A stretch of DNA of 64,000 nucleotides from Halothece sp. PCC 7418. GTDB taxonomy: Bacteria; Cyanobacteriota; Cyanobacteriia; Cyanobacteriales; Rubidibacteraceae. The DNA lies in NCBI RefSeq assembly GCF_000317635.1, contig NC_019779.1:2480001-2544000 (forward strand), written 5' to 3'. Below, in pieces: positions 1-9,430 of this stretch. Made by a program: the position numbers and the translations under genes. The notes under the pieces are model-generated. The model worked only from the letters and a program-made list of their open reading frames with translations. It ran no database searches and was not told the origin of the DNA. Position 1 is the first letter of the stretch. Every line of letters begins with the position of its first letter.

Positions 1-290
1 GTTGGTTCTGTGAGATAGTCCATTCCCCCACCGCTACCGAAGACAGGTAACCAGACTAAACCGAGGGTGACATAAGCCAGTTGTGATAAAGCCCCCGCCC
101 GTTTCCCCCCCAGACATCCAGTGAGTAAGACCGCCCCGATTTGATACGTTACCCCCAAAGAATGGATCTCAAGACCTTTTTCCGTCCAAGACCAAGGAAA
201 ATTAGTGGTGAAGGCTTCCACAAATGTCCCGCCAATGGTCAAGATTAAACCAATAATTGTCCAGAATAATTCATTGCTTGGAGACGACAC
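1..290 (-). CDS. bioY: BioY family biotin transporter S component (C-terminus cut by window edge)
   Basis: Reading the minus strand from a GTG at 290 gives an open frame to the window edge, about 97 residues. It starts SSPSNELFWTIIGL and contains the stretch GVTYQIGAVLLTGCLGG followed by KRAGALSQLAYVTLGL, which I recognise as the N-terminal half of BioY, the substrate-binding membrane subunit of ECF-type biotin uptake. Two hydrophobic helices are visible (about residues 6-24 and 43-60). No Shine-Dalgarno precedes the GTG; instead the leader is an AACAAAGAACGAATAAC repeat. The frame stays open upstream of the GTG, so the exact start is uncertain. The C-terminal half lies outside the window. 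Confidence 0.75.
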   Translation of the reverse strand, partial: MSSPSNELFWTIIGLILTIGGTFVEAFTTNFPWSWTEKGLEIHSLGVTYQIGAVLLTGCLGGKRAGALSQLAYVTLGLVWLPVFGSGGGMDYLTEP

Positions 291-345
291 GGGCTCAGAT
301 TTGTTATTCGTTCTTTGTTATTTGTTCTTTGTTATCTGTTCTCTA
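291..345 (-). repeat. A-rich GAACAAAGAAC-type repeat leader upstream of bioY
   Basis: On the minus strand this stretch reads as tandem variants of AACAAAGAAC, AACGAATAAC and AACAAATAAC and ends about 10 bases before the bioY start. The same repeat type is found just before the start codons at 2373, 29517, 44534, 58736 and 60697. Confidence 0.6.
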
Positions 346-420
346 TTTTTCGAGATGAATCAGTAACAAGACTTAACCATAACAGATAGGGAGTGGAAAG
401 CCAACAGCATAAGAGATGAC

Positions 421-1263
421 TTAAACCTGAGCGCGATCGGTTAAAATTTCATAGCCGTCTGGGGTAACCAAAACGGTATGTTCAAATTGAGCGGAGAGAG
501 ATTTATCGACGGTGACCACTGTCCAGCGATCGCGCAAGGTACGAGTAAATTTTGATCCCGCATTCACAATCGGTTCAATCGCAAGCACCATCCCCGCTTT
601 TAACTTCACATTGGGGAGTTGATTGGTTCGTATATTAAACACCGCAGGGGCTTCGTGGAGATTCCGCCCCACGCCATGACCCGTAAAGCCTTCGACAACA
701 CTATAACCGCGACTAGTGACATAATCCTCGATCGCGCCAGCAATGTCTAATAATTCTGTTCCTGCTTTCACTTGTTTCACCCCTTCATACAGGGCAGTTT
801 CCGCCACTTCCATCAACTCTTGGGCTTTCGGTTTAATTTTACCAATCGGGATCGTAATACAAGAATCCCCATGAAACCCATTTTTATACGCCCCTGTATC
901 CACCTTTAAGAGATCCCCCTTACGAATGACTTTTTTCGCGCTAGGAATCCCATGCACCACTTCATTATTAATACAAATACAAATCGAACCTGGAAAGCCA
1001 TGATACCCCTTAAAACTTGGCGTTGCACCCATTTCTCGAATCCGCTTTTCCGCATAGGCATCGAGGTCGGCGGTGGTCATTCCCGCTTCTGCAATCTCAG
1101 AAATTTCCTTTAAAACCGTGGCAACAATTCGCCCTGATTCCCGCATATACTCAATTTCTTGAGCATTTTTAATTTCAATTCCGCGATGACGTTTCCGTCG
1201 TCGAGAGGGTTTTGGTTGTGCTTGCGATGTTTTCGGAGAGAGGAGTTGAGTGAAGAAATTCAT
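421..1263 (-). CDS. map: Type I methionine aminopeptidase
   Basis: This 280-residue protein removes the initiator methionine from nascent proteins in the cytosol. The five metal ligands of the family are present: Asp122 (KVDTGAY), Asp133 (FHGDSC), His196 ([13 protein letters not shown]), Glu230 ([10 protein letters not shown]) and Glu261 (QFEHTVLV). Compared with the compact E. coli enzyme (264 residues) it has a short basic N-terminal extension (RRRKRHRG, residues 21-28). It starts at an ATG. The gene stands alone on the minus strand between bioY and mtnP, with about 110 bp to mtnP. I see no truncation or odd residue. Confidence 0.96.
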   Translation of the reverse strand: MNFFTQLLSPKTSQAQPKPSRRRKRHRGIEIKNAQEIEYMRESGRIVATVLKEISEIAEAGMTTADLDAYAEKRIREMGATPSFKGYHGFPGSICICINNEVVHGIPSAKKVIRKGDLLKVDTGAYKNGFHGDSCITIPIGKIKPKAQELMEVAETALYEGVKQVKAGTELLDIAGAIEDYVTSRGYSVVEGFTGHGVGRNLHEAPAVFNIRTNQLPNVKLKAGMVLAIEPIVNAGSKFTRTLRDRWTVVTVDKSLSAQFEHTVLVTPDGYEILTDRAQV

Positions 1264-1373
1264 AAATTAAATTAAGACTGTATCATCAGGACACTGCTCA
1301 ACCATTATAGTTTTTCAGACTGGTTGGCTCAGGTTTCTGACCCTTACTGATTCCCTTTCTCCCGACTTCACCC

Positions 1374-2246
1374 TTAAAGATATTTGCCTAAAAACACTTT
1401 TAACTTCTCTTTTGTTTCTGTAGGGGCTTTATCCAAAGGGGTGATAATTGAATTTTTCAGAGCCGAATGTGCTTCTGAACTTGGCGGATTTTCATTAATG
1501 CGACGCACTGCTTCTTGAATTACTTTTTGAGCATTCACCGCATTTTTTTTCAAATATTCAATGACCATTTCTACCGTGACACTATCATGATCATCGTGCC
1601 AACAATCATAATCGGTCACTAAGGCTAAAGTTGCATAAGCAATCTCTGCTTCTCGCGCCAGTTTGGCTTCAGGTAAATTAGTCATTCCCACCACAGCAGC
1701 CCCCCAACTGCGATAAAGATAAGATTCTGCTTTAGTGGAGAAAGCAGGTCCCTCCATACAAACATAAGTTCCACCGCGATGAGACGTGACTTCTTCTAAT
1801 TCCAAATGCGAGATGGAATCATATAGAATATCTCCTAGCTTTTCACATACTGGATCACCAAAGCCAATATGTGCAACAATGCCATCTCCAAAAAAAGTAT
1901 TGACTCGGTTGCGGGTGCGATCAATAAATTGATCGGGAATTACCATATCTAATGGTTTAATCTGTTCCTGAAGAGAGCCGACAGCAGACGCAGAAATGAT
2001 ATATTCTACTCCAAGTTGCTTCATGGCGTGGATATTTGCCCGAAAGGGTAACTCTGTGGGCATCAGGTGGTGATTGCGTCCATGACGGGCGAGAAAAGCC
2101 ACTCGCGTTCCTTCTAAGGTGCCAACAATTAGAGCATCAGAGGGATCACCAAAAGGGGTTTCTAACTTCACTTCTTCGACATCTTGGAGGGCTTCCATTT
2201 GATAAAGTCCACTCCCGCCAATTACACCAATTTTTGCTTGCGCCAT
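1374..2246 (-). CDS. mtnP: S-methyl-5'-thioadenosine phosphorylase
   Basis: The 290-residue product belongs to the type 2 nucleoside phosphorylase family and should cleave methylthioadenosine into adenine and methylthioribose-1-phosphate in methionine salvage. Family signatures visible are GVIGGSGLY at residues 7-15 (phosphate site), [22 protein letters not shown] around residues 51-72, and the substrate stretch [14 protein letters not shown]. The length matches MtnP. Related phosphorylases can act on other purine nucleosides, so the substrate is assigned by overall similarity, not by one residue. Start ATG; the upstream region is filled by heptamer repeats. Confidence 0.93.
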   Translation of the reverse strand: MAQAKIGVIGGSGLYQMEALQDVEEVKLETPFGDPSDALIVGTLEGTRVAFLARHGRNHHLMPTELPFRANIHAMKQLGVEYIISASAVGSLQEQIKPLDMVIPDQFIDRTRNRVNTFFGDGIVAHIGFGDPVCEKLGDILYDSISHLELEEVTSHRGGTYVCMEGPAFSTKAESYLYRSWGAAVVGMTNLPEAKLAREAEIAYATLALVTDYDCWHDDHDSVTVEMVIEYLKKNAVNAQKVIQEAVRRINENPPSSEAHSALKNSIITPLDKAPTETKEKLKVFLGKYL

Positions 2247-2295
2247 GAGCTTTATTTAAGAATCGTACATTAAGCTATTTTAGGAGACTACAGAA

Positions 2296-2372
2296 CCAGT
2301 GACCAGTGACCAGTGACCAGTGACCAGTGACCACAGAACAAACAACGAAGAACCAAGAACAAATCAAAGATT
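2296..2372 (+). repeat. CCAGTGA heptamer array plus GAACAAACAAC/GAACCAAGAAC leader
   Basis: Five perfect tandem copies of CCAGTGA occupy 2296-2330. They are followed at once by GAACAAACAACGAAGAACC and AAGAACAAAT, which run to the ATG at 2373. No Shine-Dalgarno is present. The array separates the divergent mtnP and ABC-class ATPase genes. Confidence 0.85.
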
Positions 2373-4082
2373 ATGCCAACCCAAGATCAACTCCGTTCAA
2401 AACTCCAACAATTAGATAACGCTAGCTACAAAGCGTATAAAGACATCAAAGGACGTTATGATTTTCTGGATTTTACGCTGATTATTGACTATGTTCAAGG
2501 GGATCCGTTTGCGTCTCCCTCTCAGTTGCGAGTGCAAATTCCACAGTCTATTGCTGAGTTTCCCGAGTTTCTCTATCAGTCTCCCAGTCGGGAAATTGCG
2601 CTGCGAGATTACCTCACCCGTCAGTTTCGCCAAGTTGCAGGAAAAATAAGTTCTTCCCGAGGTACAGGAAAAAGTGGTTTAATTGCCATTACCAATGTCG
2701 GACAAGAAATTTTAGAGCGCAGTTCGGTACTAGTTGATGAGAAGATGGTGGAAGTGCGCTTTATCGCTGGCTTACCCGCCAAAGGACGGCGCGTTTTAGG
2801 TCGTCAAGCAGCAGAAATGTTGTGTGAAGATATCCCTGAAATTGTGGATCAAGCCCTGATTTATCAGTCCCTTAGTCCAAAAGCGATTCGTCATCATCTG
2901 GAAACGGCTGAGGATGCAGACTGGTTAAGAGAACAGTTATCGCAACGGAATTTAACGGCGTTTGTCCCTAATGGGGCAATTTTACCCCGTCGCAGTGGCG
3001 TAGATGATCGTCCTTTAGTGGATCAAAATGTTGTTCCCTTTCAATCTCCCCCAGAGTTACAAGTTAGTTTTAATTGTCCCAATCGTGGAACCGTCGAAGG
3101 AATGGGCATTCCAGAAGGGATTACCTTAATTGTTGGTGGTGGCTATCATGGCAAGTCAACCTTGTTAGAGGCGTTAGAGTTGGGGGTTTATAACCATATT
3201 CCTGATGATGGACGGGAGTTAGTGGTGATGAATCCTGATGCGGTGAAGATTCGCGCGGAAGATGGGAGAAATGTGGTTGGTGTCGATATTTCTCCGTTTA
3301 TTAACCAGTTACCGCAGGGTCGGTCAACAACTGATTTTTCGAGTCCGAATGCAAGTGGTAGCACCTCCCAAGCAGCGAATATTGTGGAAGCCTTGGAAGC
3401 AGGGGCAAAAGTGTTATTAGTGGATGAAGATACAACGGCGACAAATTTTATGATCCGCGATCATCGGATGCAGCAGTTAATTAGTAAGGAGAAAGAACCA
3501 ATTACGCCGTTTATTGATAAGATTCAACTGCTTTATCAGGATTATCAAGTTTCCACCATTCTTGTTATGGGCGGAAGTGGCGATTATTTTGATATGGCGG
3601 ATACCGTGATCGCAATGGAGAATTTTCAGCCCTTTGAGGTGACAGAAAAAGCCAAAGTGATCGCGCAAGAAAATCGCACGGAACGTTCGGCAGAAGGGGG
3701 AGACCGTTTTGGCACTATTACCCCTCGCATTCCCTTGGCAGATAGCATTGATCCCAGTCGCGGGAAAAAAGATGTCAATGTGAAAGTTCGCGATGATGAT
3801 GAGGTCTCTTTTGGGAATGAAGAGATTGATCTGGCTGCGGTTGAACAGTTAGTGGATAAAAGTCAACTCCGCGCGATCGCTGCTGCGATTGTTTATGCGA
3901 AAAAACAGTATCTCGATGGCAAACGCACTCTTCCTGAAATCTTAGATTTAGTCTTAGCAGATATTGATGAAAAAGGATTAGATGTGGTCACGCCTTCTCC
4001 CCAACATGATTTAGCTTATTTCCGTCGGTTTGAACTAGCAGCAGCCCTCAATCGACTCCGCACCTTAGCGGTGAAAAATTAA
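2373..4082 (+). CDS. ABC-class ATPase, COG3044 type, function unknown
   Basis: The 569-residue protein is a full-length member of the stand-alone ABC-class ATPase family (COG3044 / ABC_ATPase). The Walker A motif is GGGYHGKST at residues 255-263, an ABC-like signature is near SGSTSQAANI (about 328-337), and Walker B is VLLVDED at 347-353, followed by TTATNFM. No membrane segments are visible, so it is probably cytosolic and not a transporter. Family members have been annotated vaguely; some are considered RNA- or stress-related, but the biochemical role is not established. The start ATG follows a repeat leader without Shine-Dalgarno. It ends just before a decayed group II intron end. Confidence 0.85.
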   Translation: MPTQDQLRSKLQQLDNASYKAYKDIKGRYDFLDFTLIIDYVQGDPFASPSQLRVQIPQSIAEFPEFLYQSPSREIALRDYLTRQFRQVAGKISSSRGTGKSGLIAITNVGQEILERSSVLVDEKMVEVRFIAGLPAKGRRVLGRQAAEMLCEDIPEIVDQALIYQSLSPKAIRHHLETAEDADWLREQLSQRNLTAFVPNGAILPRRSGVDDRPLVDQNVVPFQSPPELQVSFNCPNRGTVEGMGIPEGITLIVGGGYHGKSTLLEALELGVYNHIPDDGRELVVMNPDAVKIRAEDGRNVVGVDISPFINQLPQGRSTTDFSSPNASGSTSQAANIVEALEAGAKVLLVDEDTTATNFMIRDHRMQQLISKEKEPITPFIDKIQLLYQDYQVSTILVMGGSGDYFDMADTVIAMENFQPFEVTEKAKVIAQENRTERSAEGGDRFGTITPRIPLADSIDPSRGKKDVNVKVRDDDEVSFGNEEIDLAAVEQLVDKSQLRAIAAAIVYAKKQYLDGKRTLPEILDLVLADIDEKGLDVVTPSPQHDLAYFRRFELAAALNRLRTLAVKN

Positions 4083-4097
4083 AAGATATCTCCTCTT

Positions 4098-4440
4098 TAT
4101 CGGGTAAGGTTCGAGAGTCGCCTCTCTCTCCTCACTAAAGCTCCAGTCCCCTAAGAACCGTACGTGACTGTTTCCCATCATACCCCGCTCAAGCCTTACT
4201 TCCAATGGTGTAAGGGTTACACCGATTCAACCGACCAGTTCAGGTCGCGCGAGTTCTCCACGTGCGTGAAAAACGTGGATTCCAAACGTTGCTACAAAGC
4301 AAGATTAAATCTCGCTTCTGGGCGTTTACGGTATGATTGATTCAGCGAACTGAAAACATCATACCGCTTTTGCCCACTCAAGACTTCCCGATGCAACTCG
4401 GCTAGACCGAAGCCCCACTGCGTGCTGACCTTTCTTAAAA
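4098..4440 (-). mobile_element. Remnant of group II intron 3' end (domains V-VI), no reverse transcriptase
   Basis: On the minus strand, positions 4190-4155 read GAGCGGGGTATGATGGG followed by AAACAGTCACGTACGGTTC. This resembles intron domain V (family form GAGCCGTATG...GTACGGTTC). It is followed by TTAGGGGACTGG and a CTCTC/GAGAG-type hairpin as expected for domain VI. The 5' strand of the domain V stem is degenerate (GAGCGGGG instead of GAGCCGT). A second stem, CGGTATGAT (4329-4337) with ATCATACCG (4358-4366) enclosing TTCAG/CTGAA, lies upstream in intron sense. There is no reverse transcriptase frame, so this is a dead 3' fragment filling the gap between two genes. Confidence 0.55.
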
Positions 4441-4451
4441 TATTTGCTCTT

Positions 4452-6875
4452 TTACCGTCCTGCGTGTTCTTCTAACAAGGCTTTTGCCCTTGGTTTATAA
4501 ATTAAATAAAACAGCGATTCAATATAGCGCAACATATCTTCCCGATTTTCCTTCGAGGTGAAATTCCAGAAGCCGTAAATTCGCGCTAAAGAAAGCAGTT
4601 TTGTGGTGTGAATTTTCCAAGTGTAACTGGAATAAACTCGTTGCATTCCCTTCTGAGAAATTTCTTGCCACAATTCAGGGTTAATATCACATTTTTGGAC
4701 AAAATCAAGGATTTTATGCGCTGTTTCTTCTAGATTGGTGGGGTTAATATAAAATCCATTCACTTGATCTTGAATAATCTCTAAAGGTCCCCCAAACTGA
4801 GTTCCAAAAGTGGGTAAACCAGAAATCATCGCCTCTAAAATGGTCAAGCCAAAGGCTTCAAATAAAGCAGGTTGGACAAAAATCCCTTCCTGATCTGCAA
4901 TCACGCGATACACTTCTCCAGAATCACTTTTTGGGAGTCGCACGCCTAACCAACGAATTTTTCCGTGTAGATTGTATTCCTCAATGAGGCGATACATTTT
5001 TTCAATTTCTTCTTTTTCCTCACTATCGGTGGTTTCAGAAGTATGTAGCTTACCCGCAATCAGAATCAAGTTGCAGTGTTCTTGCAGTTGCGGAGAACGT
5101 CCAAAACATTCCACTAACCCAGTTAGGTTTTTAATCCGATCTAAACGCGCCATGGAGAACAAAGGACGTTTTTTCGGATTTTCTAGCTTGCCAAAAACTT
5201 GCGATTCATCTTCTTTATAAAAGAGTAACTCTTCAACTTGTTCAGCGCGATTGGGAATGCGGTCTTCTTGTTGGGTATAAGGGAAGTAAATATTTTCATT
5301 CACACCTGGGGGGACAACATTAAACTTCGGTGAAAACAGTTCTATTCCATTCACCACATGATATAAATCAGGCATGGTAAAGTTCTGATAAGACTCATAC
5401 TGTCCCACGCTGTCGGGTCGTCCCACAATTTCTTGATAGGTACTGCTGATGATACACTGAGCAGCATTCATGGCAATTAAATCCGCCGTAAATTGAATGG
5501 AGAAGTGATAATTCTCTTCTAAATCTTGCCAGTAAAGGTTACTAAACAAGTATTTTGATTTTTCTAGGGCGTGGGCAACATTAAACTGGGTAACATTAAG
5601 ACGACGGGCTAACAGAAACGCCACTAAATTCCCATCAGAATAGTTCCCAATAATGAGATCGGGTTTTCCTTCTAATTCTGCACAAATTTCGGTTTCAGCA
5701 TCAATCGCATAGGTTTCGAGATAGGGCCAAATCTCAAAGCGAGAAATCCAATCTTGAGTCACTTCAGGATTATATTCGCGGAAGGGAACGCGCAAAATCC
5801 AAGCGTTTTCTGTGCCATACACTTTTTCTAAACGTTCATTACAACGGGTTCCATCGTTATTCGGAATCAGACGAGACAGAATAATGACTTTCGGTTTCAC
5901 CCCTAAGTTTTTTAATCCAGCCAGTTCAATATCTTCTTCCAGTTGTTTTTCTAAACTGCGGGCTTGGTCTAAAACATACACCACTTGACCCCCTGTGTCA
6001 GGTCGTCCTAGTACGCCTTCTTGTCCAAACCAACCATGAACCGAGACCAAGACAATCTTGAAGATCATGGGAATACGAGAGAGGAAGGCTTCTAAACCTT
6101 TGTTATCGGGAGAATCAATGAGTTCATCCAGAATATTGAGGCTTTCTTGAATACGTCCAGCGGTATTTCCCCAACCGGGTTCAAACCCAAGATCTTGTAA
6201 GTCAAAACGGAAATCTTCATAGGGTTTATCAGGAGGGAGATCACCCACAAACTCAAGGGCGCGTTTGACTTGATTCGAGAGTTGCTGTTGATTTTGAATC
6301 CGTCCGTTAATGAGGAGAGGAACGCCATTATAACTATGAAGACTGAGAAAGTTATAAACGGCTGTTAGCCATTGGTTGGGATCTTGGAACAGCTTACTGG
6401 ACATATAGCGGTTGAGGAAGTCCACACCGCGACCAATATTTTTAGAATCTTTAATAATCGGAGAGTAATCATAGAAGGGTTGAAAGTCAATTTCAAAAAC
6501 ATCTCCTTCTTCAGGATGATATTGATTGACGTATCGATCGCGCACATCTAATAATTCTTGTGTGGTCAACGGTTCAACCGTTAAATCATCCACAATGCGA
6601 TAGCTTTCTTGTCTAGCAATCTGCGGGCGAATAATCAGATAAAGGCTTTCGTATTCTAAAATCAGTTCTTGGGTGTAATAAATGAGGCGACCCAGTGCCG
6701 ATTTTTTGGCATAATCTGGATTTTTTCCTTGATCTTCGCAAAACGTAGAAAATGCGTTCAAAATATCGTTTCGGAGGAGATAGCGATGAGATCCTTCACG
6801 ACGCAGGAGGTCGATAAAGTCCCGTAAATCAGTTCTTTCTTTGCTTTCGAGGACAGCTTGCACTAACTCAGACAT
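4452..6875 (-). CDS. susA: Sucrose synthase
   Basis: The 807-residue protein matches the usual length of sucrose synthase (about 800-810). This GT4-type enzyme reversibly converts sucrose and NDP to fructose and NDP-glucose. It has the long N-terminal regulatory region, then the GT-B catalytic core beginning near SVHGWFGQEGVLGRPDTGG, and the retaining-transferase E-x7-E motif in EAFGLTILEAMISG (C-terminal third). In cyanobacteria it links sucrose breakdown to ADP/UDP-glucose supply and is tied to salt or drought osmolyte turnover. I prefer the ATG at 6875 because AAGGAATAATTG precedes it; a TTG one codon upstream also keeps the frame. With stpA 1.2 kb away it suggests osmolyte metabolism. Confidence 0.95.
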   Translation of the reverse strand: MSELVQAVLESKERTDLRDFIDLLRREGSHRYLLRNDILNAFSTFCEDQGKNPDYAKKSALGRLIYYTQELILEYESLYLIIRPQIARQESYRIVDDLTVEPLTTQELLDVRDRYVNQYHPEEGDVFEIDFQPFYDYSPIIKDSKNIGRGVDFLNRYMSSKLFQDPNQWLTAVYNFLSLHSYNGVPLLINGRIQNQQQLSNQVKRALEFVGDLPPDKPYEDFRFDLQDLGFEPGWGNTAGRIQESLNILDELIDSPDNKGLEAFLSRIPMIFKIVLVSVHGWFGQEGVLGRPDTGGQVVYVLDQARSLEKQLEEDIELAGLKNLGVKPKVIILSRLIPNNDGTRCNERLEKVYGTENAWILRVPFREYNPEVTQDWISRFEIWPYLETYAIDAETEICAELEGKPDLIIGNYSDGNLVAFLLARRLNVTQFNVAHALEKSKYLFSNLYWQDLEENYHFSIQFTADLIAMNAAQCIISSTYQEIVGRPDSVGQYESYQNFTMPDLYHVVNGIELFSPKFNVVPPGVNENIYFPYTQQEDRIPNRAEQVEELLFYKEDESQVFGKLENPKKRPLFSMARLDRIKNLTGLVECFGRSPQLQEHCNLILIAGKLHTSETTDSEEKEEIEKMYRLIEEYNLHGKIRWLGVRLPKSDSGEVYRVIADQEGIFVQPALFEAFGLTILEAMISGLPTFGTQFGGPLEIIQDQVNGFYINPTNLEETAHKILDFVQKCDINPELWQEISQKGMQRVYSSYTWKIHTTKLLSLARIYGFWNFTSKENREDMLRYIESLFYLIYKPRAKALLEEHAGR

Positions 6876-7028
6876 CAATTATTCCTTTTTCCTTACAACT
6901 TCGCCAACTACTATGGGTGAATCTGTGATGTGTTGCTACTTCCCTGAGGAAGAATTAGTCTTGACGGGGATAGCGCGATCGCGCTTTGATTAGTTTGGAA
7001 TTGCAAAATCTTGGGTAAGGAGATTTTC

Positions 7029-7964
7029 TTGACTAAATTAATTATACAAATCCCTTGCTATAACGAAGAAGCCACCCTCGGCGCGACTTTAGCCGATTTA
7101 CCGCGACAACTCCCTGGCATTGATACCATTGAATGGCTGATTATTGATGATGGGAGTCGTGACCAAACGGTAGAAGTTGCTAAAGCAAGCGGGGTCGATC
7201 ATATTGTCCGCCATCCAAAAAACCAAGGCTTAGCCAAAGCCTTCATGAGTGGGCTACGAGCCAGTTTAGCAGCAGAAGCAGACATTATCGTCAATACCGA
7301 TGCTGATAACCAATATTGTGCGGATGACATTCCCCATCTCATTGAACCTATTTTATTAAAACAGGCGGAAATTGTCGTGGGAGCGCGACCCATTACCAAT
7401 ATCCCTCATTTTTCGCCCATTAAGAAAACTTTGCAACAGTTAGGAAGCTATGTTGTACGCTTAGCCAGTAACACCAATATACCAGATGCTCCCAGTGGGT
7501 TTCGCGCTTTTAGTCGCGATGCTGCATTACAAATTAATGTTTTTGATAATTACACTTATACTTTAGAAACCATTATCCAAGCAGGACAAAAAGGAATGGC
7601 AATTACTTCCGTTCCCGTCAGAGTCAATGGCGATTTACGTCCCTCTCGTTTAGTTAAAAGTACACCGACTTATGTGCTGCGGTCAATGACAACTATTCTC
7701 CGCATTTTTATGTTGTATAAGCCGTTGCGCTTCTTTCTCCTTGCGGGATCAGTTCCCTTTAGTTTAGGCTTTCTCTTAGGAGTGCGTTGGTTATTTTTCT
7801 TTTTTATGGGAACAGAAAGAACTCGCGTTCCGAGCTTAATTTTAACTGCAATTTTAATTTTAATTGGCTTTCAACTTTGGATGTTTGGGTTGATTGCTGA
7901 TTTAATGGCTGCCAATCGTCGCTTAATGGAAGATATTCAAGTTAATTTGAGAAAGCAAAGGTAA
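7029..7964 (+). CDS. GT2 family glycosyltransferase with C-terminal membrane segments
   Basis: This is a DPM1/PglI-like family 2 glycosyltransferase of 311 residues. IQIPCYNEEATL at the N-terminus, IDDGSRDQT around residue 41, and NTDADNQY (the DxD metal/nucleotide-sugar motif) near residue 89 mark the GT-A fold. The last about 85 residues contain two hydrophobic segments (FFLLAGSVPFSLGFLLG and LILTAILILIGFQLWMFGLI), so it is membrane anchored. I chose the TTG at 7029 because TAAGGAG (7015-7021) stands 7 bases upstream; an in-frame TTG at 7011 would place that Shine-Dalgarno inside the gene. The acceptor is unknown. It precedes stpA, but a MITE separates them. Confidence 0.85.
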   Translation: MTKLIIQIPCYNEEATLGATLADLPRQLPGIDTIEWLIIDDGSRDQTVEVAKASGVDHIVRHPKNQGLAKAFMSGLRASLAAEADIIVNTDADNQYCADDIPHLIEPILLKQAEIVVGARPITNIPHFSPIKKTLQQLGSYVVRLASNTNIPDAPSGFRAFSRDAALQINVFDNYTYTLETIIQAGQKGMAITSVPVRVNGDLRPSRLVKSTPTYVLRSMTTILRIFMLYKPLRFFLLAGSVPFSLGFLLGVRWLFFFFMGTERTRVPSLILTAILILIGFQLWMFGLIADLMAANRRLMEDIQVNLRKQR

Positions 7965-7985
7965 GTTAGTCATTAGTTATTGGTT

Positions 7986-8162
7986 TATGGCAGTTCTCGA
8001 ATTCATGAGGTACATTCTAAATTTTTGTTCTTCGTTCTTTGTTCTTCGTTCTTTGTTCTTTGTTCTTCGTTCTTTGTTGGTTGTTAATCAATGAACCACG
8101 AACTATGAACCATGAACGTCCACCGACTTGCTTTGTACTTCAACAGACTAAGAAACGCTATA
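7986..8162 (+). mobile_element. MITE-like element A, copy 1 (ends at stpA start codon)
   Basis: The left end reads TATGGCAGTTCTCGAATTCA then TGAGGTACATTCTAAATTTT. The middle is tandem GTTCTTTGTTCTTC repeats, then GGTTGTTAATCAATGAACCA, ATGAACCATGAAC and CCACCGACTTGC. The right end is AGAAACGCTATA. Copies at 55777-55982 and 60450-60607 share this architecture and have better preserved inverted ends. The A of the stpA ATG (8162) is the last base of this copy. Confidence 0.75.
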
Positions 8163-9421
8163 TGTTACATCCACTTTTACAAGAAAAATCTCCTTCTCTC
8201 AATCATGAGAAACTTGCTGAAATTTTAATTCATCATGAAAATATCCTCATTATTCAAGATTTAGATGGCGTTTGCATGGGGTTAGTAAAAGACCCCTTAA
8301 ATCGCACGATTGATCCGAATTATGTGAGAGCAACTAAAGCCTTTGCTGGACATTTTTATGTCTTAACAAATGGTGAACATATTGGCAAACGTGGCGTTAA
8401 TCCGATTATCGATCGCGCTTTTGGTGATGCTAATTTTGTCAAAGAAAATGCTCTCTATCTTCCTGGTTTTGGTGCGGGAGGGGTGCAATGGCAAGATCGC
8501 GCAGGGAAGGTTTCTCATCCTGGGGTCACTGACCAAGAATTAGCGTTTTTATCACAAGTTCCGCAACGCATTCAACAACAATTAGAACAGTTTTTTCAAG
8601 CCCAACTCACTCCCCTCTCCCCAACTGAAATCAAAGAAGGTATTGAAGCCTCTATTTTAGATAATATTGCCTCTCCCACGGCTAATCTCAATACTTTATA
8701 TGACAAACTCAAAACCAAGCCAGAAGTTTATGCTGCATTACAAGCAACAATGCAGAAGCTAATGGAAACTCTCTTAAAAGAAGCAGCAGCAGCAGGATTA
8801 AAAGATTCCTTTTTTGTTCATTATGCCCCAAATTTAGGACGAGATCAACAAGGAAAAGAAATCATGCGTCCTGTCGCCGAAAATGATTCTGGAACAACTG
8901 ATTTTCAATTTATGATTCGGGGTGCAATTAAAGAAGCAGGTGTCTTAGCAATTCTCAATCGCTATTACTATCAACGCACGGGAAACTATCCTTTAGGAGA
9001 AACCTTTAATGTTCGCAATGCGCCGAATTATTACTCAGATTTATATCAGTTAGTAACCAATCATTTTGATCCTGAGTTAATGCCGATTATGATTGGAGTC
9101 GGTGATACTGTTAACAGTAGTGTGACCGAAAATAATGGTCAATTAGAAGCAAAAAGGGGAGGCAGCGATCGCGCTTTTCTCCAACTGATTCAAGAGATTC
9201 ATCCCCACAATATTGTTGTTTATATTGATAGCAGTGACGGGGAAGTGAAAAACCGCAAGCCTGTCCGCATCGAAAACACTCCCACAGGAGAAAAACGAGT
9301 TACAGAATTACCCACCGATCCCCGAGACACCACCGATCCGCTAACTCTAAATGTGATCTTTCCAGAAGGACATTCCGAATATACAGCATTTTTCCGAAAA
9401 GTTGCTGCACAGACGATTTAA
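8162..9421 (+). CDS. stpA: Glucosylglycerol-3-phosphate phosphatase
   Basis: The 419-residue protein is recognisable as StpA, the phosphatase that completes synthesis of the salt-stress osmolyte glucosylglycerol. The signature is ILIIQDLDGVCMGLVKDPL near residues 30-48, a HAD-like DxDG motif, followed by HFYVLTNGEHIGKRGVN. StpA is about 420 residues in Synechocystis, which supports the ATG at 8162. The frame stays open for 41 codons upstream, but those codons (FVLCSLFFVLC) are simple translation of MITE repeats. The partner synthase GgpS is not in the window. The leader lies inside the mobile element and no good Shine-Dalgarno is seen (AAGAAACG at best). Confidence 0.9.
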   Translation: MLHPLLQEKSPSLNHEKLAEILIHHENILIIQDLDGVCMGLVKDPLNRTIDPNYVRATKAFAGHFYVLTNGEHIGKRGVNPIIDRAFGDANFVKENALYLPGFGAGGVQWQDRAGKVSHPGVTDQELAFLSQVPQRIQQQLEQFFQAQLTPLSPTEIKEGIEASILDNIASPTANLNTLYDKLKTKPEVYAALQATMQKLMETLLKEAAAAGLKDSFFVHYAPNLGRDQQGKEIMRPVAENDSGTTDFQFMIRGAIKEAGVLAILNRYYYQRTGNYPLGETFNVRNAPNYYSDLYQLVTNHFDPELMPIMIGVGDTVNSSVTENNGQLEAKRGGSDRAFLQLIQEIHPHNIVVYIDSSDGEVKNRKPVRIENTPTGEKRVTELPTDPRDTTDPLTLNVIFPEGHSEYTAFFRKVAAQTI

Positions 9422-9430
9422 AATTTAAAA

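Noticed and set aside
2296-2372. Possible CRISPR array at the heptamer repeats
   Set aside because: The units are 7 bp without spacers; there are no cas genes in the window.
8039-8161. Longer N-terminus of StpA starting in the repeats
   Set aside because: The 41 codons are translated element A repeats (FVLC...); StpA length in other cyanobacteria fits the ATG at 8162.
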